64,000 nucleotides of DNA. Source: JANQPX01 sp039197065 (GTDB taxonomy: Bacteria > Pseudomonadota > Alphaproteobacteria > Geminicoccales > Geminicoccaceae). The notes below the pieces were generated by a model that saw only the letters and a program-made list of their open reading frames with translations, was not told the DNA's origin and did not search any database. Shown piece after piece: positions 1-8,865 of the stretch (its first letter is position 1; each line of letters begins with the position of its first letter). The translations under genes were made by a program, and so were the position numbers. The stretch is taken from assembly GCA_039197065.1 (NCBI GenBank), contig JBCCUL010000001.1:433087-497086 (forward strand), in the 5' to 3' direction.

Positions 1-510
1 GATGCGCAGATAATCCTCGCGCACGCGCTCCTGCGCGTCGCCCACGAAACGGACGCGACCCGCTTTCAAGTCTTCCCACCCTCCAAAATAGTCAAAGAGC
101 TGGCCTCGCCAGTCGGTGCTCATGGCGTTGATGGTGAAGTCCCGGCGTTTGGCGTCGAGCTCGAAGTCGTCGGTGAACTGCACGTCCGCATGGCGGCCAT
201 CGCAGGCAACGTCTTTTCGAAGCGTGGTGATTTCGTAGGTCTGGCCATCCACCAGCGCCGTGACGGTGCCATGTTTGAGACCGGTGGGAATCGCTTTGAT
301 GTCAGCAGCTTCGAGCCTCTTGATAACCTCATCCGGCAGAAGCGCCGTCGCGATATCCAGATCGCCATCGGGATCGAACTCGCCGAGCATGGCATCGCGT
401 ACGCAGCCGCCGACGAAGCGGGCAGGGGCTCCGTCTGTGGTCAGCACGTCCAGCAGTTTTCGGCTTTCCTGCCTGTTCAGCCAGGGCGCCCCGGCAAGCG
501 GCGCCGTCAT
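1..510 (-). CDS. cca: CCA tRNA nucleotidyltransferase, N-terminal part (runs off left edge)
   Basis: Adds or repairs the 3' CCA of tRNAs from CTP and ATP in the cytosol. Only the first 170 residues are in the window. They show the nucleotidyltransferase core: GGCVRD at residues 34-39, the catalytic carboxylate pair D50/D52 in DGDLDIAT, and further on the RRDFTINAM block typical of class II CCA enzymes and bacterial poly(A) polymerases. The ATG overlaps the stop of the upstream Nudix gene (ATGA), so the two are probably translationally coupled. Poly(A) polymerase I has the same fold, but the very short N-terminus and the Nudix-cca gene order, common in alphaproteobacteria, favour the CCA-adding enzyme. 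Confidence 0.9.
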   Translation of the reverse strand, partial: MTAPLAGAPWLNRQESRKLLDVLTTDGAPARFVGGCVRDAMLGEFDPDGDLDIATALLPDEVIKRLEAADIKAIPTGLKHGTVTALVDGQTYEITTLRKDVACDGRHADVQFTDDFELDAKRRDFTINAMSTDWRGQLFDYFGGWEDLKAGRVRFVGDAQERVREDYLRI

Positions 511-1088
511 CGCGTCAGCAGCTTCGAGAAATTCACCAGCATGCCCGCGGTCGCCCCCCAGATGAACCGGCCCTCATAGGGGAGCACGTAGTAGCTCCGG
601 CGCGCCTTGGCGCCCCGATAGGACTGGCGCTGGTGATTGGTGGGGTCGAGGATGAAGGCGAGCGGCAACTCGAACACCTCGGCGACCTCGAAGGCATCGA
701 GCGTCATCTCGATCGGTGGTTCGATCCAGCCGACCACAGGGTGAATGCGAAAGCCCGTGGAGGTGTCGTAGGCGGCAAGCCGGCTGATGACGTCGATTTT
801 CTCCGGCGGAAGGCCGATCTCCTCCTCCGTTTCGCGGAGGGCGGCCGCCTCGACGCTCGCATCCTCAGGCTCGATGCGCCCGCCGGGAAAGCAGATCTGG
901 CCGGCATGAACCTTAAGATGCTCGGTGCGCTTGGTGAGCAGCACGGTCGTGCCGCCGGGGCGGTCCACCAGCCCGATCAGCACGGCTGCAGGACGGCCGT
1001 CCGCCTCCGAGACCCCGTCGTCGCTTCCGGGCAGGCCATCGGTGCCGGCGGTGAGGCGTTCCTCTAGGCTGTTACGCGTAAATTTCAC
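507..1088 (-). CDS. Nudix hydrolase, CoA pyrophosphatase (NudL) type
   Basis: 193-residue Nudix hydrolase expected to split the pyrophosphate bond of CoA or its degradation products into phosphopantetheine and 3',5'-ADP. The sequence has the NudL-type block: TKRTEHLKVHAGQICFPGG, a Nudix box with the characteristic two-residue insertion (GGRIEPEDAS before the helix), then RETEEEIGL, which carries the metal-binding glutamates. HPVVGWI follows, as in E. coli NudL. Start is GTG at 1088 with a modest GGAA-like RBS. It lies between a DUF1285 gene and cca on the same strand and overlaps cca by 4 bases. Substrate is inferred from family; the subfamily match is good. Confidence 0.88.
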   Translation of the reverse strand: MKFTRNSLEERLTAGTDGLPGSDDGVSEADGRPAAVLIGLVDRPGGTTVLLTKRTEHLKVHAGQICFPGGRIEPEDASVEAAALRETEEEIGLPPEKIDVISRLAAYDTSTGFRIHPVVGWIEPPIEMTLDAFEVAEVFELPLAFILDPTNHQRQSYRGAKARRSYYVLPYEGRFIWGATAGMLVNFSKLLTR

Positions 1089-1146
1089 GATCTTTCCGTT
1101 TCAATTCCTAGGCTTATGCCAGGAGGACTTAACCCTTGATCGTCAG

Positions 1147-1755
1147 CTATTCCAGAGGAAAGAACCGCCCAGCGCTCCAAACGCCGTAACGGAGGACGCC
1201 GTTCACCTCATGGCTGTCGCCGAGCTCCACCAACTCATAGTATATTGGTCTCAATAGCCGGCCTTCGAGGCCGGGTCGAACGTCGATATAGGGCAGCGGG
1301 TCTTGCGAAGACAGCGGGCCCTGCGAGGGCAGCGGGTCCCGCGGGGACGGCGAGTCCTGCGAAGACTGCGGGTCGGACCCCGGCCCTTTCTTGGGGAGGC
1401 GCAGGTTCAGCGGATGGTCAGGTCCCACCGTCACCCACTCGTCGAGGCTGGTTTTCATGCGGATGGTCTGCCCGGCTCCGCTGCCCTCCGCATCGAGCTC
1501 TGTAATCACGAAAGGCGCGTCCTCGATCTCGATCCGGCCGCGCTCCACAGGCGTCACCAGCCAGTAGTCGCCGTCCGCCTCCCGCCTGAGCACACTCGCA
1601 AACAGCTTGACCAGCGGCTTTCGCGAGATAGGTCGACCTTGATGATGCCAGACGCCGTCCCGATCGATCCGCATATGATAAAGGCGCTCATCCCGAGCGC
1701 TTCCGGGCTCATCAGCCGCCCTTGGGGGTTGATCCGAGACGACCTTGCTCATCAT
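1147..1755 (-). CDS. DUF1285 domain protein with an internal hexapeptide repeat
   Basis: About 202 residues of unknown function. The DUF1285 signature is clear: LYHMRIDRDGVWHHQGRPI near the N-terminus, then KLFASVLRREADGDYWLVTP, and the C-terminal PYIDVRPGLEGRLLRPIYYELVELG. Between the last two parts there is a low-complexity insert of about 30 residues made of a degenerate six-residue unit (DPLPSQ, GPLSSQ, DSPSPR), absent from the compact family core as I know it. An in-frame GTG at 1806 would add 17 residues; ATG at 1755 is preferred because GGAG lies just upstream. It is divergent from the moxR operon and leads the Nudix-cca genes. Confidence 0.8.
   Translation of the reverse strand: MMSKVVSDQPPRAADEPGSARDERLYHMRIDRDGVWHHQGRPISRKPLVKLFASVLRREADGDYWLVTPVERGRIEIEDAPFVITELDAEGSGAGQTIRMKTSLDEWVTVGPDHPLNLRLPKKGPGSDPQSSQDSPSPRDPLPSQGPLSSQDPLPYIDVRPGLEGRLLRPIYYELVELGDSHEVNGVLRYGVWSAGRFFPLE
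1298..1377. repeat. 18-bp tandem repeat inside the DUF1285 gene
   Basis: Four full copies plus a partial copy of an 18-bp unit, starting at 1298, 1316, 1334, 1352 and 1370. A typical unit on the plus strand reads GGGTCTTGCGAAGACAGC, with substitutions between copies. The period is a multiple of three, so copy-number change would lengthen or shorten the protein by six residues without a frameshift. Confidence 0.85.
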
Positions 1756-1870
1756 ACTCCAGTTAAGCCTGTCCGCTGCTCTGCCGTTGACCGGCCCGAC
1801 CGACACACCCGGAGGTAACTTGCCAAATCCGGGTCCTTATTGATCAACCTTCGAGGTGAAGTCATCGATC

Positions 1871-2863
1871 ATGTCTGATACTCTAGATACGGCGATTGCC
1901 GACCAAATCGACGACGCGATCGATAAGTTCGCCCAAGTCAGCGACGAGGTGGGCCGCGCCATCTTCGGCCAGGAACGCGTGGTCGAGGAAAGTCTTATCA
2001 CGTTGCTCGCCGGCGGTCATGTTCTGCTGGTCGGCGTGCCCGGTCTTGCGAAGACACTTCTGGTCGAAACCCTCGGCACGGTGCTTGGTCTAAGCCAGAA
2101 GCGCGTGCAGTTCACCCCAGACCTGATGCCGGCCGATATTCTCGGCTCCGAGGTGCTGGAGGAGAGCGACGCGGGACAGCGCGGCTTTCGCTTCATCGAA
2201 GGGCCGATCTTCTGCCAGCTACTGATGGCCGATGAGATCAACCGCGCCAGCCCCCGGACCCAGGCGGCCCTTCTCCAGGCGATGCAGGAGCGTCACGTCA
2301 CCATTGCAGGCCATGATCACGCTCTGCCGGCCCCCTTCCACGTGCTCGCCACGCAAAATCCCATCGAGCAGGAAGGCACCTATCCGCTGCCCGAAGCGCA
2401 GCTCGACCGCTTTCTCCTGCAGGTGAATGTCGACTATCCCGAGGAGGACGTCGAACGGCGCATCATGATCGAGACCACCGACGCCACCGAGATCAATGTC
2501 GAGGCCAAGATGACCGCCGACGCTCTCCAGGAAGCGCAATCGCTGCTTCGCCATGTGCCTGTCGGCGATAGCGTCGTCGACGCCATCCTCAGGATCGTGC
2601 GCGCCGGCAGACCCGAAACCTGCGATGATCCCGAACTCGCCCAGATGATCGCCTGGGGACCGGGACCGCGCGCCAGCCAGGCCCTGATGCTCGCCGTGCG
2701 CGCCCGCGCCCTCCTCCAGCAGCGTCTGGCGCCTTCCGTCGAGGATGTCCTGGCCTTGGCCGCACCCGTCCTTCGTCACCGCATGGCGCTCACCTTTACG
2801 GCGCGTGCCGAAGGCATGACCATGGACGGCTTGATAAAGCGTCTCTGCACCACAATTGGATGA
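1871..2863 (+). CDS. MoxR family AAA+ ATPase
   Basis: 330-residue cytosolic AAA+ ATPase of the MoxR group, which remodel or activate partner proteins carrying von Willebrand A (vWA) domains. Walker A is GVPGLAKT at residues 55-62, Walker B is LLMADEINRASPRTQAALL, and sensor 1 lies in VLATQNPIEQEGTYPLPEAQLDRF, a hallmark of MoxR. The C-terminal lid ends DGLIKRL. A GTG at 1856 is in frame, but the purine-rich GAGGTGAA at 1854-1861 sits at proper distance from ATG 1871, so that start is chosen. It opens an operon of four overlapping genes whose other members are vWA-like, the usual MoxR partnership. Confidence 0.95.
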   Translation: MSDTLDTAIADQIDDAIDKFAQVSDEVGRAIFGQERVVEESLITLLAGGHVLLVGVPGLAKTLLVETLGTVLGLSQKRVQFTPDLMPADILGSEVLEESDAGQRGFRFIEGPIFCQLLMADEINRASPRTQAALLQAMQERHVTIAGHDHALPAPFHVLATQNPIEQEGTYPLPEAQLDRFLLQVNVDYPEEDVERRIMIETTDATEINVEAKMTADALQEAQSLLRHVPVGDSVVDAILRIVRAGRPETCDDPELAQMIAWGPGPRASQALMLAVRARALLQQRLAPSVEDVLALAAPVLRHRMALTFTARAEGMTMDGLIKRLCTTIG

Positions 2864-3783
2864 ACATGGTGGAGGAAGCCAAGGCCGCGCGAAGTCGGCG
2901 CGAGGATGCCGTCACGGACATCCATCGGCGCGCCGAGCAACTTGCCGAACGCCTGCCGCCGCTCCTGGTCGCCGCCGAGCGGGTCGCGATGACGGTGGCT
3001 CAGGGCGTGCACGGCAGGCGGCGCGTCGGCGTCGGCGAGACGTTTTGGCAGTTCAGGCCCTATCAGCAGGGTGAGCCGACCGCGCGCATCGACTGGCGTC
3101 AGTCCGGCCGTTCGGATCAGCTCTTCCTTAGGGATCAGGAGTGGGAGGCCGCGGAAAGCGTCTGGCTCTGGGCCGATGGATCCGGATCCATGGACTACCG
3201 CTCCGATGACAAGCTGCCCACCAAGGACGATCGCGCCCTGTTGCTGATCCTTGCCCTGGCGGCCCTGTTAACGCGGGCCGGCGAGCGCATCGCCCTTCTC
3301 GGATCGGGTCAACGGCCGGTCGGCGGTCGGACCGGTCTTTCGCGCTTCTGCGATCAACTGGTCGCCCAGGGCAACCAGGCTGACGATCTGCCCAAGAGCC
3401 AGTCATTGCCCGCCCATGCGCGGGTCGTGATGGCCAGTGACTTTTTCACGCCGCTCGATGATCTGAAAATGTGGCTGCGCGGCCTTGCCGGACGAGGCGC
3501 TCGCGGCCACCTCCTTCAAGTGCTCGATCCTGCCGAAGAAGATCTTCCGTTCAATGGACGCGTGCGTTTCGATGATCTCGAACAGACGGACAGCTGGGCG
3601 TTGATCAGTAATGTCGACAATGTGCGCGGCCGCTATCAGCGGCGGGTGCGCGCCCATATCGACGGCGTCGCTGAGATCAGCCGCTCGCTCGGCCTCGCCT
3701 CGGCTCTGCATCGGACATCCAGTTCGCCGGAGCCTGTCCTGCTGGCGCTCTACAACGCGCTGGCCGGGACGGTGAGAGGATAG
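2860..3783 (+). CDS. DUF58 domain protein (vWA-like MoxR partner)
   Basis: 307 residues, expected cytosolic or membrane-peripheral. The N-terminal half has the DUF58 signature with VGVGETFWQFRPYQQGEPTARIDWRQSGRSD. A vWA-type fold follows with an intact MIDAS metal-site motif D106-G-S108-G-S110 in WADGSGSMD. DUF58 proteins are the regular partners of MoxR ATPases; the exact role here (assembly or activation of an envelope complex) is unknown. The ATG overlaps the moxR stop by 4 bases (ATGA), and the next gene starts two bases after the stop. Confidence 0.92.
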   Translation: MNMVEEAKAARSRREDAVTDIHRRAEQLAERLPPLLVAAERVAMTVAQGVHGRRRVGVGETFWQFRPYQQGEPTARIDWRQSGRSDQLFLRDQEWEAAESVWLWADGSGSMDYRSDDKLPTKDDRALLLILALAALLTRAGERIALLGSGQRPVGGRTGLSRFCDQLVAQGNQADDLPKSQSLPAHARVVMASDFFTPLDDLKMWLRGLAGRGARGHLLQVLDPAEEDLPFNGRVRFDDLEQTDSWALISNVDNVRGRYQRRVRAHIDGVAEISRSLGLASALHRTSSSPEPVLLALYNALAGTVRG

Positions 3784-3785
3784 CC

Positions 3786-6566
3786 GTGCTCAATCTCGGG
3801 CTGATCGGCTTCACGCAACCCTGGCTTCTCGCCCTGCTGGTGATTTTGCCGGCGCTCTGGTGGTTGCTCAGGGTGACGCCACCCTCGCCGAGGCTCATCC
3901 GTTTTCCCGCCGTTCGTTTCTTTCTCGGCCTCGAGCCCGAAGAGGAGACGTCGGCGCGCACACCGCTCTGGCTGCTGGTCCTGCGCCTGCTTCTCGCCTC
4001 CCTCCTTATCCTGGCGCTGGCCGGGCCGATCTGGAACCCGGAGGCCGAGATCGACGGTGATGGGCCGCTGGTGATGGTCGTGGATGATGGTTGGGCGGCA
4101 GCGCCGGGCTGGTCCAAGCGGGTCGAGGCGATGGAACGCTTGACCGAGCGCGCTGTTCGCCAGAACCGCGAGGTCATCCTCGTCGGCACGGCGCCCGATC
4201 CGAAGGAACCCTTCTTTCAGCGCTTTGGCGCATCCGATGCGCTTCCCAGCATCGCGAGCTGGCAGCCCAAGCCCTGGCCGGGCATGCGCGACCTGGCGCT
4301 GGAGCGCCTGGAAGGCGAGGCGCTCGAAGATGCGCAGATCGTCTGGTTGAGCGATGGCGTCGCGAAAGACGAGACCGCGCGCAGGGCGGCGGCCAGCTTC
4401 GGGACGGCGCTTCGAGGCCTCGGTTCGCTTAACATCCTGGCGGCGCCCGATGTCGACCGGGCGATCCTCTTGCAGCCGCCGGAAAGCGGTCAGGCTGAGC
4501 TGGTGGCGACCGCCAGGCGGCCGGCTGCAGGACCTGCGCAAACCGTCGTCGTCAATGTCTTCGGTCCCAATGGGGAGGTGCTGGCACGTCAGGCGCTGAC
4601 CTTCGATCAGGGGGCGAAGGATGCTGAAGCCGAGATCGATCTGCCGCGCGATCTGCGCAATCAGATCGCCAGGCTGGAGCTCGTCGCCGTCGAGGGCGCC
4701 GGCGGGATCGTTCTTTTGGATGAGCGCTGGCTCAGGCGCTCCGTCGGTCTGGTCGGCCTGGGCGCTGAGCGTACGCCGCAGCCGCTACTTTCAGAACTCT
4801 ACTACGTTGAGCGCGCGCTCGATCAGCATGCCGATCTCTTCGAGGGGGACATACCCACCCTTCTGGAGCTGGAGCTCTCGGCCATCGTTTTGACCGACAG
4901 CGCGCAGATCAGCGAAGAGGACCGCCTCGCCCTTGCCGATTGGATCGATGAAGGCGGTGTGCTGCTGCGTTTTGCCGGACCCAGGCTCGCCAATGCCGAG
5001 TTCGACGATCTGGTGCCCGTGCCGCTTCGCCGCGGTGACCGCTTCCTCGACGGCACCCTGTCCTGGGCTCGGCCTCTGCCGCTCACCGGCTTCGACGAGA
5101 ACAGCCCGCTCGGTGGTCTGCAGGTGCCCGCTGACGACGTGGTGGTCACCCGCCAGGTCCTTGCCCAGCCCGGCCCCGCACTGGCCGCCCAGAGCTGGGC
5201 CAGGCTCGAAGACGGCACGCCGCTGATCACCGGTCAGCAACGCAACCGCGGCTGGCTGGTCCTGGTGCACACCACCGCCAACAGCGACTGGTCGTCGCTC
5301 CCGCTCTCCGTCGCCTTCGTTGATCTTCTAAAACGCGTCGTCGGCTTGGGCTCGGGCGTCGGCGGCACGCCGGACGGTCTTTTGGCGCCCATCGAGGTGC
5401 TGAACGGTCAGGGCTATCTCGTCGAACCCGGCCCCGAGGTTCTGCCGGTGCAGGGCGACCTCCTGGCCGAGACCGTCGCCAGCGCCTTGCATCCGCCCGG
5501 TCTCTACGGATTGATCGATGCAGGCGACGACAGTCCGAGGCAGGCATTGAACCTCGCAAGCGCCGTTCCCGATCTCCAGACGCTGACGGAAAGCGACTTC
5601 GACGGTCCGGTGCGCAGCTATGAGCCGGCCAGGGAGCTCAGCCTGATGCCCTGGCTGCTGCTCGCGGCCATGATCCTCGCCCTCGCCGACATGCTGATCG
5701 CTCTTTGGCTACGCGGCCTTCTGCCCGGTCTGCCGGGAACGCGCGCGGTGTCCAGGGCAGGGACGGGATCGGCGGCTGCGATCCTTTTCCTGGCGGTTCT
5801 GATGGCCGTGACCGGCGATGCCAGAGCGCAGACAAGCGGCGATGACCAGACGATCGTCCAGTCCGCCAACGAGACCCACTTGGCTTACGTGATCACCGGC
5901 CTTGATCAGGTGGACGAGGTCAGCCGCGCCGGTCTCGATGGTCTCAGCCTGGTGCTGAACCGGCGAACGGCGGTCGAAGCCGGCGATCCGCTGGCGGTCA
6001 ATCTGAATGTCGACGATCTCAATCTCTACCCGTTGCTCTACTGGCCGATCCCGCCGGAGCATCCGGATATCTCCAAGCGGGTGCGTGATCGGGTCGATGC
6101 CTATCTGCGCCAGGGCGGCATGATCCTCTTCGATACCGGCGATGCCGGCAGCCTGATCCCGGGACAGCGCCAGGGCGGAGCCGGCGAGCAGCGTCTGCGC
6201 GAGCTTCTCTACGGTATCAACCTGCCGCCGCTCGAACCCGTGCCGGAAGACCACACGCTCACCCGTTCCTTCTATCTACTGCAGGACTTTCCGGGGCGCT
6301 GGACCGGGCGTCCCGTCTGGGTCGATCGTCCCGAGCCGAGCGTCAATGACGGCGTTTCCTCCGTCATCATCGGCAGCCATGGCTGGTCCCAGGCCTGGGC
6401 GATCGACAGCTTCACGATGCCTATGTTTCCGGTGATGCCCGGCGGCGAACGCCAGCGCGAAATGGCCATCCGCTTCGGCGTCAACCTGGTGATGTACGCA
6501 CTCACCGGCAATTACAAGACCGACCAGGTGCATATTCCGGCCCTGCTCGAAAGGCTGGGGCAATGA
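3786..6566 (+). CDS. BatA-like N-terminus fused to DUF4159, membrane protein
   Basis: 926-residue membrane protein starting with GTG. Residues about 8-85 form the BatA-type aerotolerance N-terminal region, two hydrophobic helices flanking a short charged loop (PWLLALLVILPALWWLLRV and LLVLRLLLASLLILALAGP). A vWA-like segment follows in which the MIDAS position reads DDGWA, so the metal site looks lost. Around residues 620-685 come a membrane segment (MPWLLLAAMILALADMLIAL) and then a signal-peptide-like stretch ending GDARAQ. The last 230 residues are DUF4159, with VDDLNLYPLLYWPIPPEH and RVDAYLRQGGMILFDTGD. This fused layout is typical of the alphaproteobacterial MoxR operon. Confidence 0.88.
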   Translation: MLNLGLIGFTQPWLLALLVILPALWWLLRVTPPSPRLIRFPAVRFFLGLEPEEETSARTPLWLLVLRLLLASLLILALAGPIWNPEAEIDGDGPLVMVVDDGWAAAPGWSKRVEAMERLTERAVRQNREVILVGTAPDPKEPFFQRFGASDALPSIASWQPKPWPGMRDLALERLEGEALEDAQIVWLSDGVAKDETARRAAASFGTALRGLGSLNILAAPDVDRAILLQPPESGQAELVATARRPAAGPAQTVVVNVFGPNGEVLARQALTFDQGAKDAEAEIDLPRDLRNQIARLELVAVEGAGGIVLLDERWLRRSVGLVGLGAERTPQPLLSELYYVERALDQHADLFEGDIPTLLELELSAIVLTDSAQISEEDRLALADWIDEGGVLLRFAGPRLANAEFDDLVPVPLRRGDRFLDGTLSWARPLPLTGFDENSPLGGLQVPADDVVVTRQVLAQPGPALAAQSWARLEDGTPLITGQQRNRGWLVLVHTTANSDWSSLPLSVAFVDLLKRVVGLGSGVGGTPDGLLAPIEVLNGQGYLVEPGPEVLPVQGDLLAETVASALHPPGLYGLIDAGDDSPRQALNLASAVPDLQTLTESDFDGPVRSYEPARELSLMPWLLLAAMILALADMLIALWLRGLLPGLPGTRAVSRAGTGSAAAILFLAVLMAVTGDARAQTSGDDQTIVQSANETHLAYVITGLDQVDEVSRAGLDGLSLVLNRRTAVEAGDPLAVNLNVDDLNLYPLLYWPIPPEHPDISKRVRDRVDAYLRQGGMILFDTGDAGSLIPGQRQGGAGEQRLRELLYGINLPPLEPVPEDHTLTRSFYLLQDFPGRWTGRPVWVDRPEPSVNDGVSSVIIGSHGWSQAWAIDSFTMPMFPVMPGGERQREMAIRFGVNLVMYALTGNYKTDQVHIPALLERLGQ

Positions 6567-8647
6567 TCGACGCCGCTATCTCCCTGACATTCTCGCCTCT
6601 TCTGCCGGTCTGGCTGCTGATCGCCCTTGGCGTGGCCACGCTCCAGATGATCGGTCTCGGTCTCTGGCGGCGGGCGAAGGGAACGCTGCTGCGCGCCGCC
6701 ATGCTGTCGCTCGGCCTCTTGGCCTTGATCAATCCGGTGGTGATCGAGGAAGAGCGCGAGCCGATCAACGATGTCGTGCTGCTGGTCACGGACCGTTCGC
6801 CCTCGCAGGGAATCGGCGAGCGTCCTGCGCAGATCGACGAGGCTGCGGCCGGGCTGAAGGAACGCCTCGAAGCGCTGCCGAACACCGATCTGGTCGAAAC
6901 CACGGTTACCGGTGAAGGCAAGGGCGGGACCAAGCTTTTCAAGGCGCTTGGCACGGCGGTCGCCGAGATCGGCCGGCAGAACCTCTCGGGCGTGGCGATC
7001 ATCACCGACGGCCAGGTGCATGACGTGCCCGCCGAGATCGAGAGGCTGGGCATCGATGCGCCTGTGCATGTCCTCCTGAGCGGCCGTCAGGGCGAGACCG
7101 ACCGGCGGCTCGTGGTCGACGAGGTGCCGAGCTACGGCGTGGTCGGCGACCCGCTGGAGATCGACTTCCGGGTGGAGGAACTCGGTCCGGTCCAGACCGA
7201 CGCCCCGAGCGCCGTCACCCTTCGCCAGAATGGCGAGGTCGTGCATCGGCTGCAGGCGATGCCGGATCAGCCGGAAGCCCTCCAGATCGAGCTGGATCGC
7301 GCCGGCCAGACGGTGATCGAAATCGAGGTGGAGCCCCTTGAGGGTGAGCTGACGCTGCAGAACAATCGTCAGGTCTTCTTCATCAACGGCGTGCGCGACC
7401 GGCTGCGCGTGCTGCTGGTTTCCGGCCAGCCCTATCCGGGTCTGCGCGTCTGGCGCAACCTTCTGAAAGCCGATCCGGCCGTGGACCTCGTGCATTTCAC
7501 CATTCTCCGGCCGCCGGAAAAGCAGGATGGGACGCCCATTCGGGAACTCGCGCTCATCGCGTTCCCGTCGCGCGAGCTGTTCGAAGTCAAACTCGGCGAG
7601 TTCGATCTGGTGATCTTCGATCGCTATTCCCGACGCGGCCTCCTGCCGCTCGCCTATCTCGACAATGTCGCGGGCTATGTGGAGAACGGCGGCGCGCTGA
7701 TGGAGATCGCAGGCCCGGAATTCGCCCATCCGCTCAGCCTCTACAGAACGCCGCTCGCGCGCGTGCTGCCGGCTAGGCCCTCTGGCGTCGTCTACGATCA
7801 GGGCTTCGTGCCGCTGGTTACCGATACCGGCAATCGCCACCCCGTGACCCGTGGCCTCGCACCCACCACCAGGCTCGACGAGGACGGCGAGAGCGAGCCC
7901 GGCTGGGGGCGCTGGTTCCGCCAGGTGGATGTCGAGGTCAATGACAGCGAGGTGCTGATGACCGGCGCCGCCGAGCGGCCGCTCCTGGTGCTCGATCGCA
8001 TCGGAGAGGGCAGGGTGGCCCAGCTCCTCTCGGACCATCCCTGGCTCTGGGCGCGGGGCGTGGAACAGGGAGGGCCGCAGGGCCTCCTGCTCCGGCGTCT
8101 GGTCCACTGGCTGATGCAGGAACCGGAGCTTGAGGAGGAGATGCTGATTGCAGCGCCCCAGGGCGAACAGATCCTGATCGAGCGGCGATCGCTCGACGAT
8201 GTCGACGGTGATGTCAGGGTGGTGTCGCCCTCAGGCGCGGAGCGTGCGGTTGCGCTCGAAAATGCCGGCGACGGGATCGGAACTGCACGCTTTCAGGCGG
8301 AAGAGCGCGGTCTCTACCGGCTGGAAGACGCAGATTTGGTCACTTACGCCGCGATCCGCCCGATCAGCAGCATCGAACTTGCCGACATGCGCGCCACCGC
8401 CGATCTGCTGGCACCGTTGAGCGAAGCCACCGGCGGCGGCGCCGTCTGGCTCGACGAGACCGGCCTCCCATCGGTGCGCAAGACCGGTGACGGCCGCGCC
8501 GCCAGCGGCCGGGATTGGCTGGGATTCCTAAGGCAAGACCGCTATCTCGTCACCGGCGCCAACCAGCTCCCGCTGCTGCCGGCCATCCTCGCGCTAACCC
8601 TCCTCCTCGGCACCCTGGCCGCCGCCTGGTACCGCGAAGGCCGCTGA
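6563..8647 (+). CDS. Membrane protein with vWA-like and glutamine-amidotransferase-like folds
   Basis: 694 residues, last gene of the moxR operon, overlapping the previous one by 4 bases. Two N-terminal membrane helices (residues about 8-55) precede a vWA-like region with an apparently intact MIDAS set: DRSPS at residues 77-81 (DxSxS), a threonine in GGTKLFKAL, and TDG with D149. A class I glutamine-amidotransferase-like region follows (RVLLVSGQPYPGLRVWRNLL and FDLVIFDRYS) with no obvious catalytic Cys-His-Glu triad. One helix at the extreme C-terminus (LPLLPAILALTLLLGTLAAA) anchors the end. No specific function is known. The bulk of the protein is predicted to face the periplasm, by analogy to related BatB/BatC-like proteins. 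Confidence 0.82.
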   Translation: MIDAAISLTFSPLLPVWLLIALGVATLQMIGLGLWRRAKGTLLRAAMLSLGLLALINPVVIEEEREPINDVVLLVTDRSPSQGIGERPAQIDEAAAGLKERLEALPNTDLVETTVTGEGKGGTKLFKALGTAVAEIGRQNLSGVAIITDGQVHDVPAEIERLGIDAPVHVLLSGRQGETDRRLVVDEVPSYGVVGDPLEIDFRVEELGPVQTDAPSAVTLRQNGEVVHRLQAMPDQPEALQIELDRAGQTVIEIEVEPLEGELTLQNNRQVFFINGVRDRLRVLLVSGQPYPGLRVWRNLLKADPAVDLVHFTILRPPEKQDGTPIRELALIAFPSRELFEVKLGEFDLVIFDRYSRRGLLPLAYLDNVAGYVENGGALMEIAGPEFAHPLSLYRTPLARVLPARPSGVVYDQGFVPLVTDTGNRHPVTRGLAPTTRLDEDGESEPGWGRWFRQVDVEVNDSEVLMTGAAERPLLVLDRIGEGRVAQLLSDHPWLWARGVEQGGPQGLLLRRLVHWLMQEPELEEEMLIAAPQGEQILIERRSLDDVDGDVRVVSPSGAERAVALENAGDGIGTARFQAEERGLYRLEDADLVTYAAIRPISSIELADMRATADLLAPLSEATGGGAVWLDETGLPSVRKTGDGRAASGRDWLGFLRQDRYLVTGANQLPLLPAILALTLLLGTLAAAWYREGR

Positions 8648-8805
8648 CCCCTGCGAGGGGCGCGGTTACTCTAGGGCGCATGCATCTTCGCAGCATTCTG
8701 GGATCGCTTGAAATAGCAATTTACATGCCCGTTCAACGCGTTAGGGGGGTGGCGCAAACCAAGTCGACGCCGTCGCGCACCGCGACCACGACTGGAGCTT
8801 TTCCC

Positions 8806-8827
8806 GAACAGGTGGAGCCACCTGTTC
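8806..8827. repeat. Perfect 10-bp inverted repeat between convergent operons
   Basis: Arms GAACAGGTGG and CCACCTGTTC separated by AG. The element lies 158 bases after the stop of the moxR operon and 67 bases before the 3' end of rpoD (which runs on the other strand). There is no T-run on either side, so it is not a classical intrinsic terminator. The whole gap 8648-8894 also holds a small hairpin right after the stop (CCCCT-GCG-AGGGG, 8648-8660) and a second long inverted repeat at 8866. No convincing gene is visible in the gap. Confidence 0.6.
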
Positions 8828-8865
8828 GACAAGGAAATACGGCGAAACAATGAGATAGAGTGAGT

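Noticed and set aside
1298..1377. Possible CRISPR array
   Set aside because: Repeats are directly adjacent, 18 bases, without spacers, in frame in a coding region, and no cas gene is near.
6512..8107. A 531-residue ORF on the minus strand
   Set aside because: It lies fully opposite the last moxR-operon gene and is His/Gln/Asp-rich nonsense of the kind produced opposite high-GC genes; the plus-strand reading has clear domains.
8515..8853. 112-residue ORF after the moxR operon
   Set aside because: Begins inside the previous gene in another frame; the portion past its stop has no RBS and passes through the inverted repeats.
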